Positions 21,801 through 28,290 of a stretch of DNA of 64,000 nucleotides are shown here, one piece after another. The notes below the pieces were generated by a model. That model ran no database searches and was not told the DNA's origin. It was given only the letters and a program-made list of their open reading frames with translations. The stretch spans positions 103,689,360 through 103,753,359 of the forward strand of contig NC_090245.1 of the NCBI RefSeq assembly GCF_037325665.1, in the 5' to 3' direction. Every line of letters starts with the position of its first letter. The stretch's first letter is position 1. Source of the DNA: Littorina saxatilis. Its lineage: Eukaryota; Mollusca; Gastropoda; Littorinimorpha; Littorinidae. Position numbers and translations under genes: made by a program.

Positions 21801-22858
21801 GTGCAAGCAGTGTCAAGTGTACAGTGACATGGAGTTTGAGTGTGACACTGTCCAACCTGTCTAGATGACTTGAACAAAAACGTAATCATGTTTTATTTTA
21901 CAGGTGGTGGAGAATGTGTGTCCGGGCCTGAGCACAGAGCGCTACACTCTCTCGCCATCGCAACTGCAGCAGCACGGCAAGATTGTGCGCAGCTACTCTC
22001 CCACAGAGCTGCTTCGTATGCAGCTGGAGAATCGAGCTTCTGTTGTGCTGAGCGGTACCACAACAGAATACTTTCTGGACATTGCCTGCATGGGTTCTGA
22101 AGAGGTTTGTACCTTACTTATTTACAGGGTAAAACAGAAACCCAGCTGTGCTTGAATTGTTTACATCAAAAGCCAGCGCTGGCTTTCGGATCTAGAATTC
22201 TGTTTCATACGCGTGTACCTGTCAAATGCTGTTGTATTCATTCCCTGTTAAAAATAATTAAAAAAATAATAATAACATACAAAAAAACAGGACGACAAAT
22301 GGTATGATGTGAGTTCATAGGGATAAGAGAAATAGCGAACATGGTTTGAAACAGAAGCCTATTGCTGTTAGTGTGTGTGTGGTGGGGGGGGGGGGGGGAT
22401 ACTGATTTACAAACACACCTTGACACTTCTCCTTTGATCTGCAGGTGCTGAGCCACGTGACGTTGGGCATGGACCTGGAGGTGAGCCAACTGACCATCCA
22501 CACTCAGCGACTTCTCTCCCTGCTGCTGGACCCCCCGGAGCCCATGGGGCGTGACTGGTGTCTGCTGGCCGTCACGCTCGGCCTCTCTGACTACCTGCCC
22601 ACCCTCGACAAGGATGACTTGAAACAGGTGTCACAGACTCAGCGAGTTCTGGCCGAGTGGGTGCGCAGGTGTGAAGCAACAGTGCGCGACCTTGTGGTGC
22701 ACCTCAAGGACTTGAACAGGATTGACGCCGTGGAAGCGATCCTGAGAACGACTCCCTCCTTCAGGACTTTGACCTACGAGGATCAGAGCACGGACGAAAG
22801 TGGTGGTGCGCACGGAACGGACGCTTCGACCAACACACTGTCCAACCTGTCTAGATGA
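622..22858 (+). CDS. DAPK1: Death-associated protein kinase 1-like, C-terminal two-thirds (19 exons; 5' part outside window)
   Basis: Ca2+/calmodulin-regulated Ser/Thr kinase of the DAPK family, acting in the cytoplasm and at the cytoskeleton in apoptosis and autophagy. Nineteen exons can be joined without a phase conflict: eight ankyrin exons (622-720, 1129-1227, 2645-2743, 3372-3470, 4818-4916, 5528-5626, 6693-6791, 7789-7887), then 8694-8771, 16157-16346, 16919-17020, 17563-17757, 18162-18421, 18950-19138, 19844-20029, 20573-20779, 21127-21342, 21904-22104 and 22445-22858. They give 3030 nt (1009 residues plus TGA). Domain order is eight ankyrin repeats, a capping half-repeat, ROC GTPase (P-loop GSTGVGKS, DFSG, THAD), COR-like region and death domain. 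This order is diagnostic of DAPK1 rather than DAPK2/3, which lack ankyrin and ROC parts. The kinase domain must lie upstream. A candidate ATTAAA poly(A) signal is at 23355-23360. Orthology rests on remembered human DAPK1 and is very likely. Confidence 0.93.
974..1068 (+). repeat. (TG)n microsatellite
   Basis: Nearly pure GT dinucleotides with ATGC/CATGC interruptions near the end. Confidence 0.95.
1129..1227 (+). CDS. DAPK1: DAPK1 exon: ankyrin repeat 2
   Basis: 99 nt, phase 0. It encodes QGDTAIYWAARQGHLEAI to LDSNNK. The YWAAR..GH signature, in place of the usual LHxAA, is shared with the second repeat of vertebrate DAPK1 as I remember it. Acceptor ttacacag, donor aag/gtcaag. Confidence 0.93.
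1427..2330 (+). mobile_element. ATTTAGTCAAGT-ended interspersed repeat, full copy
   Basis: It begins AAACAAGTCGCGTAAGGCGA, with ATTTAGTCAAGT near the left end and ACTTGACTAAAT at the right end. An internal CA microsatellite (2191-2251) marks an expansion point. It is non-coding and lies in a DAPK1 intron. Confidence 0.75.
2645..2743 (+). CDS. DAPK1: DAPK1 exon: ankyrin repeat 3
   Basis: 99 nt, phase 0. It encodes SGETAVHVAARYGHAQVV to INVIDS. VAARYGHA is shared with the third repeat of human DAPK1. Acceptor tttgcag, donor agc/gtgagt. Confidence 0.93.
3229..3250 (+). repeat. Poly-G tract
   Basis: Run of about 20 G, a likely site of sequencing or assembly error. Confidence 0.9.
3372..3470 (+). 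CDS. DAPK1: DAPK1 exon: ankyrin repeat 4
   Basis: 99 nt, phase 0. It encodes LGETPLHSAAWHGYVSIV to LDIQNK. The AAWHGY motif matches the fourth repeat of vertebrate DAPK1. Acceptor gtgtccag, donor aag/gtaatg. Confidence 0.93.
3529..4175 (+). repeat. Direct ~110-bp duplication in a DAPK1 intron
   Basis: Segments 3556-3665 and 4070-4175 share GGTC.GTCTAATTCTGTGAG and TTTGTCATCTGATATTACGC and end at TATACAGTGGAA. The right copy runs into the MITE at 4165. Sequence around 3530-3560 also recurs at 3663-3690. Confidence 0.7.
4165..4348. mobile_element. CAGTGGAACCCCC-ended MITE (Tc1/mariner type)
   Basis: Inverted ends CAGTGGAACCCCC / GGGGGTTCCACTG preceded by TATA. The body has repeated AAGACCT/GTCTTAAA and AAAGGAGGGAGTCTTAAA units. 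184 bp, in a DAPK1 intron. Confidence 0.75.
4383..4634 (+). repeat. (CA)n microsatellite, 250 bp
   Basis: CA repeats with regular ATCAACACA and CTCACACA interruptions. It starts 35 bases after the MITE at 4165-4348. Confidence 0.95.
4818..4916 (+). CDS. DAPK1: DAPK1 exon: ankyrin repeat 5
   Basis: 99 nt, phase 0. It encodes EGETVLHCSAVRGNLECT to LNYLDK. Acceptor atttcag, donor aag/gtacgt. Its two flanking introns are dominated by CA microsatellites. Confidence 0.93.
5049..5404 (+). repeat. (CA)n microsatellite with AAGCAAAATAAGGTGTA units
   Basis: Four CA blocks are separated by a recurring (A)AGCAAAATAAGGTGTA spacer, giving a higher-order repeat of about 60 bp that ends in a long CA run. 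Confidence 0.93.
5528..5626 (+). CDS. DAPK1: DAPK1 exon: ankyrin repeat 6
   Basis: 99 nt, phase 0. It encodes RGSTALHLACQRHHSAIA to MDTMDK. Acceptor atattgcag, donor aag/gtacat. Retroposed sequence follows within 20 bases of the donor. Confidence 0.93.
5647..5858 (-). mobile_element. Retroposon 3' fragment with (GAA)n tail, minus strand
   Basis: Read on the minus strand it ends in GCATGGCAACGGGAACGCAG followed by (AAG)n at 5647-5660. It directly precedes the SINE at 5864. The family is not named; the tail shows target-primed retroposition. Confidence 0.55.
5864..6204 (+). mobile_element. tRNA-headed SINE, full length
   Basis: Box A-like TAGCTCAGTCGGTAGCGCG and box B-like GAGTTCGTTCCC in the first 75 bases. 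The body CACGCAAGCACAAGACCAAG ... CCATGTCAGAGTTCGGTGGG ... CTCCGAAAGCAGCGTATGGC is followed by an A-rich tail. The body is shared with 45814-46150, but the head differs. It lies in a DAPK1 intron. Confidence 0.85.
6693..6791 (+). CDS. DAPK1: DAPK1 exon: ankyrin repeat 7
   Basis: 99 nt when started at ACA 6693. It encodes TGESALHAAAREGLTEVV to VDPISA, and the donor is gct/gtgggt. The acceptor is a tandem NAGNAG (cag-gag, 6687-6692), so an isoform with one extra Glu is possible. The length of 99 nt, equal to all sister exons, favours 6693. A 44-bp duplication places a decoy acceptor upstream. Confidence 0.9.
6795..6990 (+). repeat. (TCTG)n microsatellite
   Basis: TCTG/TTTCTG units directly downstream of the ankyrin-7 donor. 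Confidence 0.95.
7382..7510 (+). mobile_element. 5'-truncated SINE fragment with (GAA)n tail
   Basis: CTCCGAAAGCGGCGTATGGC ... CACTCGTGCAAAAACATGAG ... AGTTTCAGCCCAGGAATGCA and (GAA)5. This is the 3' end of the family at 5864-6204. Confidence 0.8.
7789..7887 (+). CDS. DAPK1: DAPK1 exon: ankyrin repeat 8
   Basis: 99 nt, phase 0. It encodes DGFTPLHLAVRAGNIEIS to PDTPNK, the last complete repeat. Acceptor cacaacag, donor aag/gtgagg. A 27-bp minisatellite begins about 65 bases downstream. Confidence 0.93.
7953..8464 (+). repeat. 27-bp minisatellite, about 18 units
   Basis: Unit TGGAGGCCAAATGATTGCTG + TGTTGTA, fairly uniform at the left and more varied at the right, with two short GGAGGCTGTGTTGTA variants. 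Because 27 is a multiple of three, several frames on both strands stay open (MIAVLYGGQ period). It is intronic in DAPK1, so non-coding. Confidence 0.93.
8694..8771 (+). CDS. DAPK1: DAPK1 exon: ankyrin capping half-repeat
   Basis: 78 nt, phase 0, 26 residues (DGVTGEIIALAQGFMEIA to SKVKG). It aligns in position with the human DGKTAEDLA segment that closes the ankyrin stack. Acceptor tttgtgcag, donor ggg/gtaagt. Confidence 0.88.
9108..12170 (+). mobile_element. 3.06-kb TIR element, copy 1 (unknown family)
   Basis: The ends are inverted repeats of 22 bp (ATGACTAAGTGCCAAAAGGTGC). There is no recognisable transposase; the longest frames (under 130 residues) are AT-rich and unrelated to known families. 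Inside, AAGGTCA-type motifs occur about seven times in forward orientation in the first third and about four times inverted (TGACCTTGA) further on. A GTCGCACGCAAGA motif also recurs (11391, 11572, inverted 11777). It is non-autonomous and lies in the long DAPK1 intron before the P-loop exon. Confidence 0.75.
12177..15239 (+). mobile_element. 3.06-kb TIR element, copy 2, in tandem
   Basis: Direct repeat of the preceding element at an offset of 3069 bp, with only a handful of substitutions and one-base indels noticed by eye (well above 99% identity). The copies are separated by ATATAT. The same 22-bp inverted ends are present. Confidence 0.8.
15296..16111 (+). mobile_element. 0.8-kb interspersed element with AAGGTCA arrays, copy A
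   Basis: It begins GACTCACATGCGAAGCAAAA and ends CATGTGAGTCGTATGGGCTT plus TGCCCTTCTTGTTTT. GACTCACATG is inverted at the ends. A variable (CCGT)n tract lies near the start, followed by many TCAAGGTCA/TGACCTTGA motifs. It is non-coding. A second copy is at 27500-28290. Confidence 0.8.
16157..16346 (+). CDS. DAPK1: DAPK1 exon: start of ROC GTPase domain (P-loop)
   Basis: 190 nt, phase 0 to 1. It reads GQGLIQQLKES, then LPRIKLKVLGSTGVGKSLL and IESLKCGFLGSFFRRR. The G1/P-loop GSTGVGKS is complete, with the invariant Lys and Ser. The basic RRR stretch after it is also found in vertebrate DAPK1. ROC binds GTP and modulates kinase activity and oligomerisation in this family. Donor aaag/gttagt. Confidence 0.93.
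16351..16450 (+). repeat. 22-bp tandem repeat and poly-G next to a donor site
   Basis: GTGGATGTCAATTTATAGTA CA, about 3.6 copies, starting four bases after the donor GT of DAPK1 exon 16157-16346, then a run of about 20 G. Confidence 0.9.
16655..16840 (+). repeat. ~92-bp tandem duplication
   Basis: Two copies of a unit with AATGCAACCCTA.AGTTGTGG and TTCTTTTGCATCAGTTTTAA, intronic in DAPK1. Confidence 0.8.
16845..16912 (+). repeat. Retroposon tail fragment abutting an acceptor
   Basis: CCTTGTAAAGCGCTTCGAGC ... GAGAAGCGCTATATAAATGT and (TTA)n, a widespread animal retroposon tail. It ends within ten bases of the DAPK1 exon at 16919. Confidence 0.6.
16919..17020 (+). CDS. DAPK1: DAPK1 exon: ROC linker
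   Basis: 102 nt, phase 1 to 1. It encodes KLSRQFSLPTPLNYSIGN to HQATIAG. It is much shorter than the corresponding vertebrate insert as I remember it. Acceptor actttcag, donor gcag/gtaaat. Confidence 0.9.
17425..17512 (-). repeat. Retroposon 3'-tail fragment
   Basis: On the minus strand it resembles 21385-21452 (AAGCGC..GTATCCAGG-TTAA-CCCTGCTCAAAGTGCTGTACAATCA pattern, with gaps). Shared 3' tails of this kind mark LINE/SINE remnants. Confidence 0.5.
17563..17757 (+). CDS. DAPK1: DAPK1 exon: ROC core with G3 motif
   Basis: 195 nt, phase 1 to 1. It encodes AGDFSIWDFSGYEPYY, then NCLHLVTFSLQDS and QVIFWLNFLKARVP. DFSG is the G3 motif (DxxG). QVIFWLxFLK is strongly conserved in DAPK1. Acceptor gtctacag, donor atag/gtcagt. 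Confidence 0.93.
   Translation: MQETSASGISQATSRTTCCTTTSWETSTVCTWSPSVCRTRPTNSWPRSSSGSTFSRLVSHPHCL
18162..18421 (+). CDS. DAPK1: DAPK1 exon: ROC end with G4 motif THAD
   Basis: 260 nt, phase 1 to 0. It encodes NTPRVLLVATHADKAG to QEKKDVVN. THAD occupies the G4 (NKxD) position, as in human DAPK1 (VVLVATHAD). Acceptor ttgcacag, donor aat/gtaagt. Confidence 0.93.
18950..19138 (+). CDS. DAPK1: DAPK1 exon: ROC-COR junction
   Basis: 189 nt, phase 0. It encodes TLPKSTGLLDATVLQLP to VEQLQLMGE. VNPLAADDHIKILVEQL parallels human LNPLASEEDLRRIAQQL. Acceptor cttccccag, donor gag/gtaaac. A tRNA-headed SINE sits 70 bases downstream. Confidence 0.92.
19211..19522 (+). mobile_element. tRNA-headed SINE with (CAAA)n tail and 12-bp target duplication
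   Basis: The head contains TGGCCTAGTGGTAAGGCGTC and GGTTCGAACCCCGG (boxes A and B). The body ends in GGCTGGGCGTTAAGCAAGCA and (AAAC)n. The direct repeat AGCTGTGATGCA (19197-19208, 19522-19533) shows LINE-mediated retroposition. It lies in a DAPK1 intron. Confidence 0.88.
19568..19694 (+). repeat. Intronic duplicate, left of a DAPK1 exon
   Basis: AGGGAAGTAAGCGCTCT ... CGACATGTGTAATGGAGTAA ... TCTCCTGGCACCTGAGAGAA. It matches 20391-20514 at roughly 85%. Confidence 0.75.
19844..20029 (+). CDS. DAPK1: DAPK1 exon: COR-like region
   Basis: 186 nt, phase 0. It encodes VVYLESEAGPDLVVLSPRWL to DAHYLLQ. The LSPRWLCVDIIG segment matches the vertebrate LDPRWLCTNVLG. Acceptor gtgtcag, donor cag/gtgagg. 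A duplicated ~125-bp intronic sequence flanks the exon on both sides. Confidence 0.92.
20391..20514 (+). repeat. Intronic duplicate, right of a DAPK1 exon
   Basis: Second copy of 19568-19694, in direct orientation. The two lie on either side of exon 19844-20029. Confidence 0.75.
20573..20779 (+). CDS. DAPK1: DAPK1 exon: COR-like region continued
   Basis: 207 nt, phase 0. It encodes VLEALEVCTQCEVDGDVEF to YLFPRIQ, including the conserved YGGVR motif. Acceptor cttgttcag, donor cag/gtaaga. Its first 60 bases recur, about 90% identical, in the chimeric exon copy at 21781-21840. Confidence 0.92.
21127..21342 (+). CDS. DAPK1: DAPK1 exon: COR-like region to pre-death-domain linker
   Basis: 216 nt, phase 0. 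It encodes VFLRRNMLGESEEQEVDLYQ to DFVNVVEQ. Acceptor cctgtacag, donor cag/gtgaga. Confidence 0.92.
21385..21452 (+). repeat. Retroposon 3'-tail fragment
   Basis: ATAAAGCGCGTGTATTCAGG and CCTGCTCAAAGTGCTGTGCA. It is the counterpart of 17425-17512. Confidence 0.5.
21759..21885 (+). pseudogene. Chimeric DAPK1 pseudo-exon: exon-16 start fused to end of terminal exon
   Basis: 21759-21840 repeats the acceptor and first 60 coding bases of exon 20573-20779 (about six mismatches in 60). It then joins directly to a copy of the last-exon segment around the stop (21846-21869 versus 22835-22858). The acceptor cttgttcag at 21772-21780 is intact. In the phase left by the preceding exon it reads VLEALEGCKQCQV to CDTVQPV and then TAG at 21862-21864. 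No 5' splice donor is evident, so it could only act as an alternative last exon. It is most likely a local duplication remnant. Confidence 0.8.
21904..22104 (+). CDS. DAPK1: DAPK1 exon: linker before death domain
   Basis: 201 nt, phase 0. It encodes VVENVCPGLSTERYTLSPSQ to ACMGSEE. YTLSPSQLQQH parallels human HYLSPQQLREH. Acceptor ttttacag, donor gag/gtttgt. Confidence 0.92.
22445..22858 (+). CDS. DAPK1: DAPK1 terminal exon: death domain and stop
   Basis: 414 nt ending in TGA at 22856-22858. It encodes VLSHVTLGMDLEVSQLT, then RLLSLLLDPPEPMGRDWCLL, AVTLGLSDYLP and the helices AEWVRRCEATVRDLVVHL and LNRIDAVEAIL of a death domain. The Ser-rich tail ends in SNLSR, close to the SSVVSR end of human DAPK1. 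Acceptor ctgcag. Confidence 0.94.
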   Translation: MLSHVTLGMDLEVSQLTIHTQRLLSLLLDPPEPMGRDWCLLAVTLGLSDYLPTLDKDDLKQVSQTQRVLAEWVRRCEATVRDLVVHLKDLNRIDAVEAILRTTPSFRTLTYEDQSTDESGGAHGTDASTNTLSNLSR

Positions 22859-24299
22859 CCTGACGCGGGATCTTGTCACGGCCGACAGTGAACAAAACGG
22901 GTGGATTACACACAACGTCAACCACCTGATGAAGCAATCTCAAGTGGCACAGCGTGTCGTGGTTTTCAGGGATGCAGGAGACTTAAAACTGCAAGAATTT
23001 TTCACCGTGAGCTGGAAGTATCTTAGACATAATGAGGCTGATCTCTCTGATTTCATAATTGCAATGTTGCCTGCTGATTGAACGACCTGTGACACACAAG
23101 TCAAAAACAGCTCTTCTTCAGCATCACTCACAATTGGAATAATAAGAACAGACGCCATCATGTCAGCGTGTGTTGTATTGCTGCAGTTTTTCAACGAGAA
23201 CTCAGCTTTCATTTGACAAGCTTCAGATTCAGTGGAAAGTTGCTGCCGTGAATTTGACTGTACACAGCTGTGTAGTGTTTGCTGTGTAAATGTCATGCAC
23301 AAAACTATGATGCTTCCGTGGTGTGTTGTATTCTACACAAGTGCCAGTGATGATATTAAAGACCGTAATTGACATTGAAGCAGCATGCAGTTGGAGGGGT
23401 ACAAACCAACATGGATATTACAAACTCCTTACAGTGTGTGCGCTTGGTTTTTTTTCCTGCAAAAGCTTGTTGCTTCATTTCCAAGCAAAATATTTCTGTC
23501 TGAACGCAACTTCAGACCTTTAACTGAATTATTTATTTACTCCAACATTTTCAGAAAGTGAAAAACTGCCCACACCTGAGTGATTATGTAAATAGTATGG
23601 TTTGCTTGACGACCCTCAGTGCGTGGGCAGTGGACACGCTCCATGTAGCATGGACTGGCTGTGCTTTGTGATCTGCTGAAATGTGCATACCACGCAAGCT
23701 GAAGTGAATGCATGATTTTCCCAGTATTCTTTTTATTTAGCTGTTTTTCCTTTGGGTGCACCTCGACTACAGTGGTAACACTGTCAGCGGCACAGTCTCT
23801 GCACTTTCAGTACAAGGATCGGTTCACTTCATGGAAGACTTGTGAAAAACAAAAGTGGGTGAAAGAAAATGGTTCCACATGAGGGAGAGCATCAAACTGG
23901 GAGCGAGCTATACATGTAAGTTCTTGTCAAGTGCAGAGCTTTCGTACATATCAACAATACCTTGGGATTATACTTCAAAGCCACAGGGCGAAAAGGAAAA
24001 CGTGTAACTTCTTTTTTTATCTTCAAAACCACAGTTGGGAAACAGAATACTGGGATAGCCATATAACAATGGGACCACTTCATTTTTTTTCTGAACACTT
24101 TTTTTGTGCCCCAGTTTATTTGTAATCTCATTTCTGCTCAAAATCAACTGGCTCAACAGATGTAACCTTATTCTGTAGTTGGTGAGTTCTCCCACCATTT
24201 TTTTCTCTGTTTGGGTTTGATTAAGGGTTGGAATTAAATGGATTTGTTTACTGTTGACAGAGTCACTTCAACATACAGCCATTTGATTATAGTTCTAAT
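22859..24299 (+). other. DAPK1 3' UTR and downstream, no gene
   Basis: The sequence after the DAPK1 stop has no coding signal. ATTAAA at 23355-23360 is the first plausible poly(A) signal. It is AT-rich but not repetitive. Confidence 0.5.
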
Positions 24300-25702
24300 C
24301 CCGTACGAAACGTTCTTATAAGAAATTGGACCCAATTTCATATAAGATTCTTATAAGAGTCTTGTATGACAATTTCATATATGTGGCTTATAGGTATTTT
24401 AAATGCAAATGAGGTAAATTCTTATAAGAAACTTATATGAATCATATATGAACCTATAACCTGAGCTCATATAGGTCTCTTATATGAATCTTATATTCTC
24501 TTATAAGAAAGCTATAGGTCTCTTATATGAAATGTTCATATATGAGACTTATAAGAATCTTATATGAAACCTACATCTCCCTTATAGGATTCTTATATGT
24601 CTCATATATGATATTTATATGTCTCATACTAGACACACGACCTTGACCTACATTTGTGTTTACAAGGGAAATAACACCTGCTTAACCCAATTTAACTGTC
24701 TTGACTTTGAATTATAATGAATCCAACTGCAAAATACCTTTTGGTTCAGTATATACATATCTTTACTGAAGTTGTGTTTATTTTGAGGGCAAAAACAAAC
24801 AGATCTCTAAATCACTGGTCACAAGAAGAGGAGTAAGACATGCATTGTCCTCTTCAAATCCAATACTTTGAAACTTGAAATTATGAACAAGAAACAACAA
24901 ACAAGTTACAGCCACAAATAATTTTCTTGAATATGCACAGCTGTCACAGTTTCTTGTTGCTTGAACCAAAGTAGTGCTGGTAAACATGATTTGATCACCT
25001 GATGCAGAACCAGAACTGTAAAGTAAAACAAATAATGGAGGGAAATTCTGGATTTTGAATAAAAACACAAACCTGTCAGTGTCAAGCTGTTGGGTTGGTT
25101 GGGCTGCCAGCCACCCACAAACATCAGCATGACATAAACATTCTCTTCACATATTCATACATCAAGTCCAATTATTTCTGTAAGAACTTTGCATTTTAGT
25201 CCTGCTCTTTCACTGATTTTCTGCTAAACATCCTCACAGAGCTGCTGTCACAAAGATGGCCGTTCAGTCAGGGGGAGATAATGCTCAAGGCAAACCATCC
25301 ACTTCCTGTTCATATATGAAACATATATGAAAGCCAGTATTGCCAGTAATTCAGTATTGTCCAATATTTTTTCTAAGTCCTGAATTCTCCTATGCAGAAA
25401 CTATTAGTGATGATTCATATAAGAGTCATATAAGATTCATATAAGAGTCATATAAGATTCATATAAGAAACATATAAGAGAACTATAGGTTTCTGGAAGT
25501 GCAGGTTCTCATATATGATTCATATATGATTCTTATATGAATTGGGGTCTTTTTCATATAAGAGACTTATAAGAAACCTATTCCTACAACTGACATACAT
25601 AGCTTTTTACTTGTCATATATGAAACTTATATGTTTCTTATAAGAAACTTATAGGTTTCTTATATGTCTCTTATATGTTCATATATGTTCATTTCGTACG
25701 GG
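24300..25702. mobile_element. 1.4-kb element with CCCGTACGAAA inverted ends and 11-bp-phased TATA arrays
   Basis: Perfect 11-bp inverted ends (24300-24310 and 25692-25702). Both arms (24300-24640, 25310-25702) consist of 11-12-bp units of the form CTTATAAGAAT, CATATATGATT or CTATAGGTCT. In the best stretch (25428-25495) CATATAAGAGT/CATATAAGATT repeats at exactly 11 bp. The centre (24650-25300) is unique sequence without a coding signal. I recognise no family. Confidence 0.65.
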
Positions 25703-27499
25703 ATGGTACATGTGTACGGGTTTTTTAAAGGTGAAATAAACTAACAAATGTGAGAGAGAGAGAGAGAGAGAGAGAGTGTTCTTTGGCAGATGCAGGTGAT
25801 ACCATTGCCACATTATTATATATATAAAGGATTCATTCATAGTTCAACCGGTGTTACACTTGAAAGAGGGTTTGGGTATTTCTATATGCATCCATACAAG
25901 TCTCAGACACAGATTCCAGTGGAAATTAATGAAAAACCAGGCAAGTGACATTTTTTGTTGTTGTAGCTAACACCATTGCCACTTCAGTACATTCAGCCAG
26001 TTTTATGCTTAAAATCTGTAAAAGTTGTCTCCCAAACAGTGGTATAAATTAATACTGGGCTTGAAAGAAACATGGGAAGTCTTGCCTGTAAAGGTAAACA
26101 ATCTTATCTACCTCATCCTTGGTTGCAAATGTTTGCACAGACATGACTTGTAGTAAAGAAGTTAAACAAAGGTTGAAAATTGATCACTTACTTTTTCATT
26201 TATTTTCACAGTCTTTTGCAATTTGCCAAAGGGAGAGTTAATTGGAATTGTGTCATCTTCTCCAGTGATGTAAGGAACCACCACTGTAGTTATGTTAATT
26301 TTTTCGGGGTCTGAAATATTTAAGCTTGATGACTGAATATCTGGGACAGTTCTGTCGACGCTTCATCTCTTTATGTTACGTACTGCTTTTGTTTTTTGTT
26401 TTTGTTTTGTTGTTGATACTTTATAACACAAAGTAAATGCCAATTACATTTTGATTATGACCAAAATGAATATCTGTTTGTTTTGATGCATTGATTCTTA
26501 TTAGAACTGTGGAATTTTTTTAATTTAGTTGCATAGTCAGTCGCATAACCTCAAATGGTGCTCAATCTGTTTAACATGAAAGCGTACAAGTTTCTGATTG
26601 ATTTTTTTCTGTACGCAGACAGAATAGGTACAAATGCAGTTTTGATAAGCAGAATATTTTTGGTGAGAATACCTCATTTCACACTCAATGGATAGAATAT
26701 ATCTTTGGAATATAAATGTGGCAGAGTTTATCAGGAAAATATGATCTGATAACATGGGTGCACTAATGTGGCCATGCCAGAACTACGGTGTCCATTAATT
26801 TGTTCTGCGTTTGAGCAGGCAGGTTTGGAAAGAAAATTTAGATCTGAAGCAAGAAAGAGTGATGATAATTCCATGGTACTGGTGATTCTGGAAGGGTTTC
26901 AGGCATGGTCAACACCTATACACCAGTGTGAAGAGGAAAGTTACGGATGAGCTACATTTTTTTTTATTTGAACATGACAGTGTCAAATGTAGCGTGCGTT
27001 TTATTTGATAAAGCAAAGCGGTACATACCCACAAATACAGTACATACATATAGTGTGCCTTCGATGCATTATTTTACAAGGATTCCGTTTTCCCAAACCT
27101 AAATATTCCAGACCATTTTCTTTTCATAATCATTACATACACACCAAATTTGACCAAGGTTATCCCGATTCTTGCAACACGATGCATTATTCTCAACATT
27201 CTCTACAGTATCAATTGTCATCAGTTTTCATTTTTGATTTGAATGTGAGATTTTAAAAGTGACATATATATAAATGCGCCGAGAACAAATATCTTTCAAT
27301 CAAACTGACTCTGGTGTTATCATGACTGTGCCATTAAATGTTGTGTATAGATTATTTTCAAACTGTAATCTGGTAAAGGTACATCTTTTTGGCCATACAT
27401 TTTAATATCAGATTCTCATTTCCATTAACTTCTGAATTTTCAAAATCTATTTGAAAGACATGTTTGAAAGTAACCAGTCAGTTATCATGTAGGTTTTTT
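25703..27499. other. Intergenic, no gene seen
   Basis: Contains a short (GA)n tract at about 25752-25778 and otherwise unique AT-rich sequence with no splice-supported frames. Confidence 0.5.
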
Positions 27500-28290
27500 G
27501 ACTCACATGCGAAGCAAAAGTGAGTCTATGTCCTCACCCGAGTCGTCCGTCCGTCCGGCCGGCCGGCCGGCCGGAAAACTTTAACGTTGGATATTTCTTG
27601 GACACTATTCAGTCTATCAGTACCAAATTTGGCAAGATGGTGTATGATGACAAGGCCCCAAAAAAACATACATAGCATCTTGACCTTGCTTCAAGGTCAA
27701 GGTCGCAGGGGCCATAAATGTTGTCTAAAAAACAGCTATTTTTCACATTTTCTCTGAAGTTTTTGAGATTCAATACCTCACCTAATATATATGATATATA
27801 GGGCAAAGTAAGCCCCATCTTTTGATACCAGTTTGGTTTACCTTGCTTCAAGGTCAAGGTCACAGGAGCTCTTCAAAGTTGGATTGTATACATATTTTGA
27901 AGTGACCTTGACCCTGAACTATGGAAGATAACTGTTTCAAACTTAAAAATTATGTGGGGCACATGTTATCCTTTCATCATAGGTCACTTTGACCCTTATG
28001 AAATGTGACCAAAATAAGGTAGTGAACCACTAAAAGTGACCATATCTCATGGTAGAAAGAGCCAATAAGCACCATTATACTTCCTATGTCTTGAATTAAC
28101 AGCTTTGTGTTGCATGACCTTGGATGACCTTGACCTTGGGTCAAGGTCACATGTATTTTGGTAGGAAAAATGTGTAAAGCAGTTCTTAGTGTATGTCATT
28201 GCTAGGTTTAGTTATTTGACCTTGACCCTGAAGGTCAAGGTCATGTCAAGGTCAAGCATGTGAGTCGTATGGGCTTTGCCCTTCTTGTTT
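27500..28290 (+). mobile_element. 0.8-kb interspersed element with AAGGTCA arrays, copy B
   Basis: Same ends and body as the copy at 15296-16111, with the (CCGT)n tract replaced in part by (CCGG)n and a few short indels. Intergenic, downstream of DAPK1. Confidence 0.82.
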
